Assembly: GCA_964534845.1 (NCBI GenBank)
Contig: CAZHPV010000009.1
Location: 1 to 64,000, forward strand
DNA length: 64,000 bases
Source of the DNA: CALCKU01 sp964534845
GTDB lineage: Bacteria; Pseudomonadota; Alphaproteobacteria; Caulobacterales; Maricaulaceae
Direction: 5' to 3'
Position numbers and translations under genes: made by a program. Under the pieces are notes generated by a model that had not been told where the DNA came from, made no database searches, and saw only the letters and a program-made list of their open reading frames with translations. Shown in pieces: positions 62,934 through 64,000 of this stretch; position 1 is the first letter of the stretch, and each line of letters begins with the position of its first letter.

Positions 62934-64000
62934 TGCATTTTGATTGCGTCATTATAGGCGCTGGAGCGGCGGGTATGATGTGCGGGGCAATTGCTGGCAA
63001 GCGCGGGCGTTCTGTGGTGCTCATAGATCACGCCCAAAAACCGGGAGAAAAAATCCGTATTTCCGGTGGCGGCCGGTGTAATTTCACCAATCTGCATTGC
63101 GGGCCAGATAATTTTATAAGCCAAAACCCGCATTTTTGCCGGTCAGCACTCGCGCGTTACAGCCCCTATGATTTTATCGACCTTGTTGAGCGCTACGGTA
63201 TTAGCTGGCTTGAAAAACAAGCCAAGCTCCCACCTCGCGGGCAAAACCAACACACCCCCTCGACAAAAGGCCAGCTATTTTGTGACGGACGCTCAACGCA
63301 GATCGTTGATATGCTAGTTTCAGAATGCGAAGCGGCGGGCAATCAATTGTGGTTAAGCACGCAAGTTTTCGATATCAAACAAAACGAAACGGGCAGATTT
63401 ACTGTCACCACAGGACGACAATCTCTAAGCTGTGACAGCCTTGTTATTGCGTGCGGCGGGGCATCAATACCGAAAATGGGCGCAACGAGTTACGGCTATA
63501 AAGTCGCAAAGTCCTTTGACCTAAACGTCATCCCGACCGAACCAGCCCTTGTGCCCCTAACCTTTACAGACACACTCAAAGACCCGCTCAAAGCCTTATC
63601 GGGCACCAGCGTCTATAGCCGGATATGTCATGAAAACCCAAAAGGCCAATCAACCGAATTTGAAGATGCGCTTTTATTTACCCACCGCGGATTGTCAGGG
63701 CCTGCCATTTTGCAAATATCCTCCTATTGGCAGGCTGGCGAGGCGATTACGCTTAATTTAGCCCCCCATATCTCCGTATTCGAAACTCTCAAATCCGCAC
63801 GCGAGAGCAAGCCGCTACAAAGCCCCGCAAATTGGGCGGCGCAATATATACCCGAACGCCTTGCCCGTATGATAACATCAGGTCTTGATTATGAACGTCT
63901 TGCAGATATGAGCGATATCGCCTTGCGCAATCTGGCGCTAATGATAAGCGCATGGCGGGTTAAACCGGCGGGCAGCGAAGGCTTTAGAACTGCCGAAGTC
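62933..64000 (+). CDS. BaiN/HI0933-family flavoprotein, cut by window edge
   Basis: The frame is open to the last base, giving 356 residues without a stop. The N-terminal FDCVIIGAGAAGMMCGAIAG is an FAD Rossmann site. Next come KIRISGGGRCNFTN and a later LLFTHRGLSGPAILQISSYW, both signatures of the HI0933/BaiN-like family. Homologues include bile-acid oxidoreductases, but the role in this organism is unknown. It is translationally coupled to the NUDIX gene, and the rest lies beyond the window. Confidence 0.88.
   Translation, partial: MHFDCVIIGAGAAGMMCGAIAGKRGRSVVLIDHAQKPGEKIRISGGGRCNFTNLHCGPDNFISQNPHFCRSALARYSPYDFIDLVERYGISWLEKQAKLPPRGQNQHTPSTKGQLFCDGRSTQIVDMLVSECEAAGNQLWLSTQVFDIKQNETGRFTVTTGRQSLSCDSLVIACGGASIPKMGATSYGYKVAKSFDLNVIPTEPALVPLTFTDTLKDPLKALSGTSVYSRICHENPKGQSTEFEDALLFTHRGLSGPAILQISSYWQAGEAITLNLAPHISVFETLKSARESKPLQSPANWAAQYIPERLARMITSGLDYERLADMSDIALRNLALMISAWRVKPAGSEGFRTAEV

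Overview
The window looks like chromosome of a free-living, probably marine, alphaproteobacterium. This is inferred from the gene families: an alphaproteobacterial-type ETF-ubiquinone oxidoreductase, a DUF1674/SDHAF4-like protein, a TorF-type porin, a DUF2853 protein, a RimK ligase fused to a zinc-protease-like domain, and a clpP-clpX-lon block. Base composition looks moderate rather than the high GC of many terrestrial relatives. Hyphomonadaceae/Maricaulales is my best guess and is not proven. I see no prophage, transposase, integrase or CRISPR array. Nearly everything is ordinary, densely packed chromosomal genes.

Layout. 0-8 kb: alkaline phosphatase, a small secreted protein, a seven-helix membrane AraC-type regulator, a TraB/GumN lipoprotein, a DadA-like oxidase, then efp-suhB and a glycosyltransferase. 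8.8-21.5 kb: a cell-wall hydrolase, ppdK, glyQ-glyS, polyprenyl diphosphate synthase, ispE, a TPR lipoprotein and ETF-QO. 21.7-26.2 kb: a protease-RimK fusion, a family 4-like uracil-DNA glycosylase with no cysteines, and a cobalamin riboswitch in front of a BtuB-type receptor. 26.2-31.2 kb: two related secreted proteins, a DUF1674 protein, aroQ, a TorF-type porin and an ATP-grasp-like protein.

31-41 kb is a taurine dissimilation region. A MocR/TauR-type regulator is divergent from tpa, xsc, pta and a YeiH-type exporter. Facing them are a gamma-butyrobetaine-hydroxylase-like dioxygenase and an AGCS sodium:amino-acid symporter. Together these could take up taurine or a related amine, transaminate it, release sulfite, capture acetyl phosphate as acetyl-CoA and export the sulfur oxyanion. 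No TauABC transporter is present in the window.

41-48 kb holds a tightly coupled operon: DUF3604 lipoprotein, membrane-anchored peptidyl-prolyl isomerase, HupE/UreJ membrane protein and PQQ quinohemoprotein dehydrogenase. A second TraB/GumN lipoprotein and tRNA-Arg(CCG) follow.

50-54 kb holds the most unusual pair. A membrane sensor ends in a class III nucleotide-cyclase fold that has lost several catalytic residues. It is translationally coupled to an MscS-type channel whose C-terminal cyclic-nucleotide-binding-like domain has also lost its signature residues. 54-57.5 kb carries a DsbA-family isomerase, a PYROXD2/CrtI-like FAD oxidoreductase and a Rieske oxygenase of the choline/betaine monooxygenase type. 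57.5-64 kb carries lon, clpX, clpP, a NUDIX hydrolase and a BaiN/HI0933-family flavoprotein cut by the window edge.

All functions come from reading the translated sequence. No database search was run.
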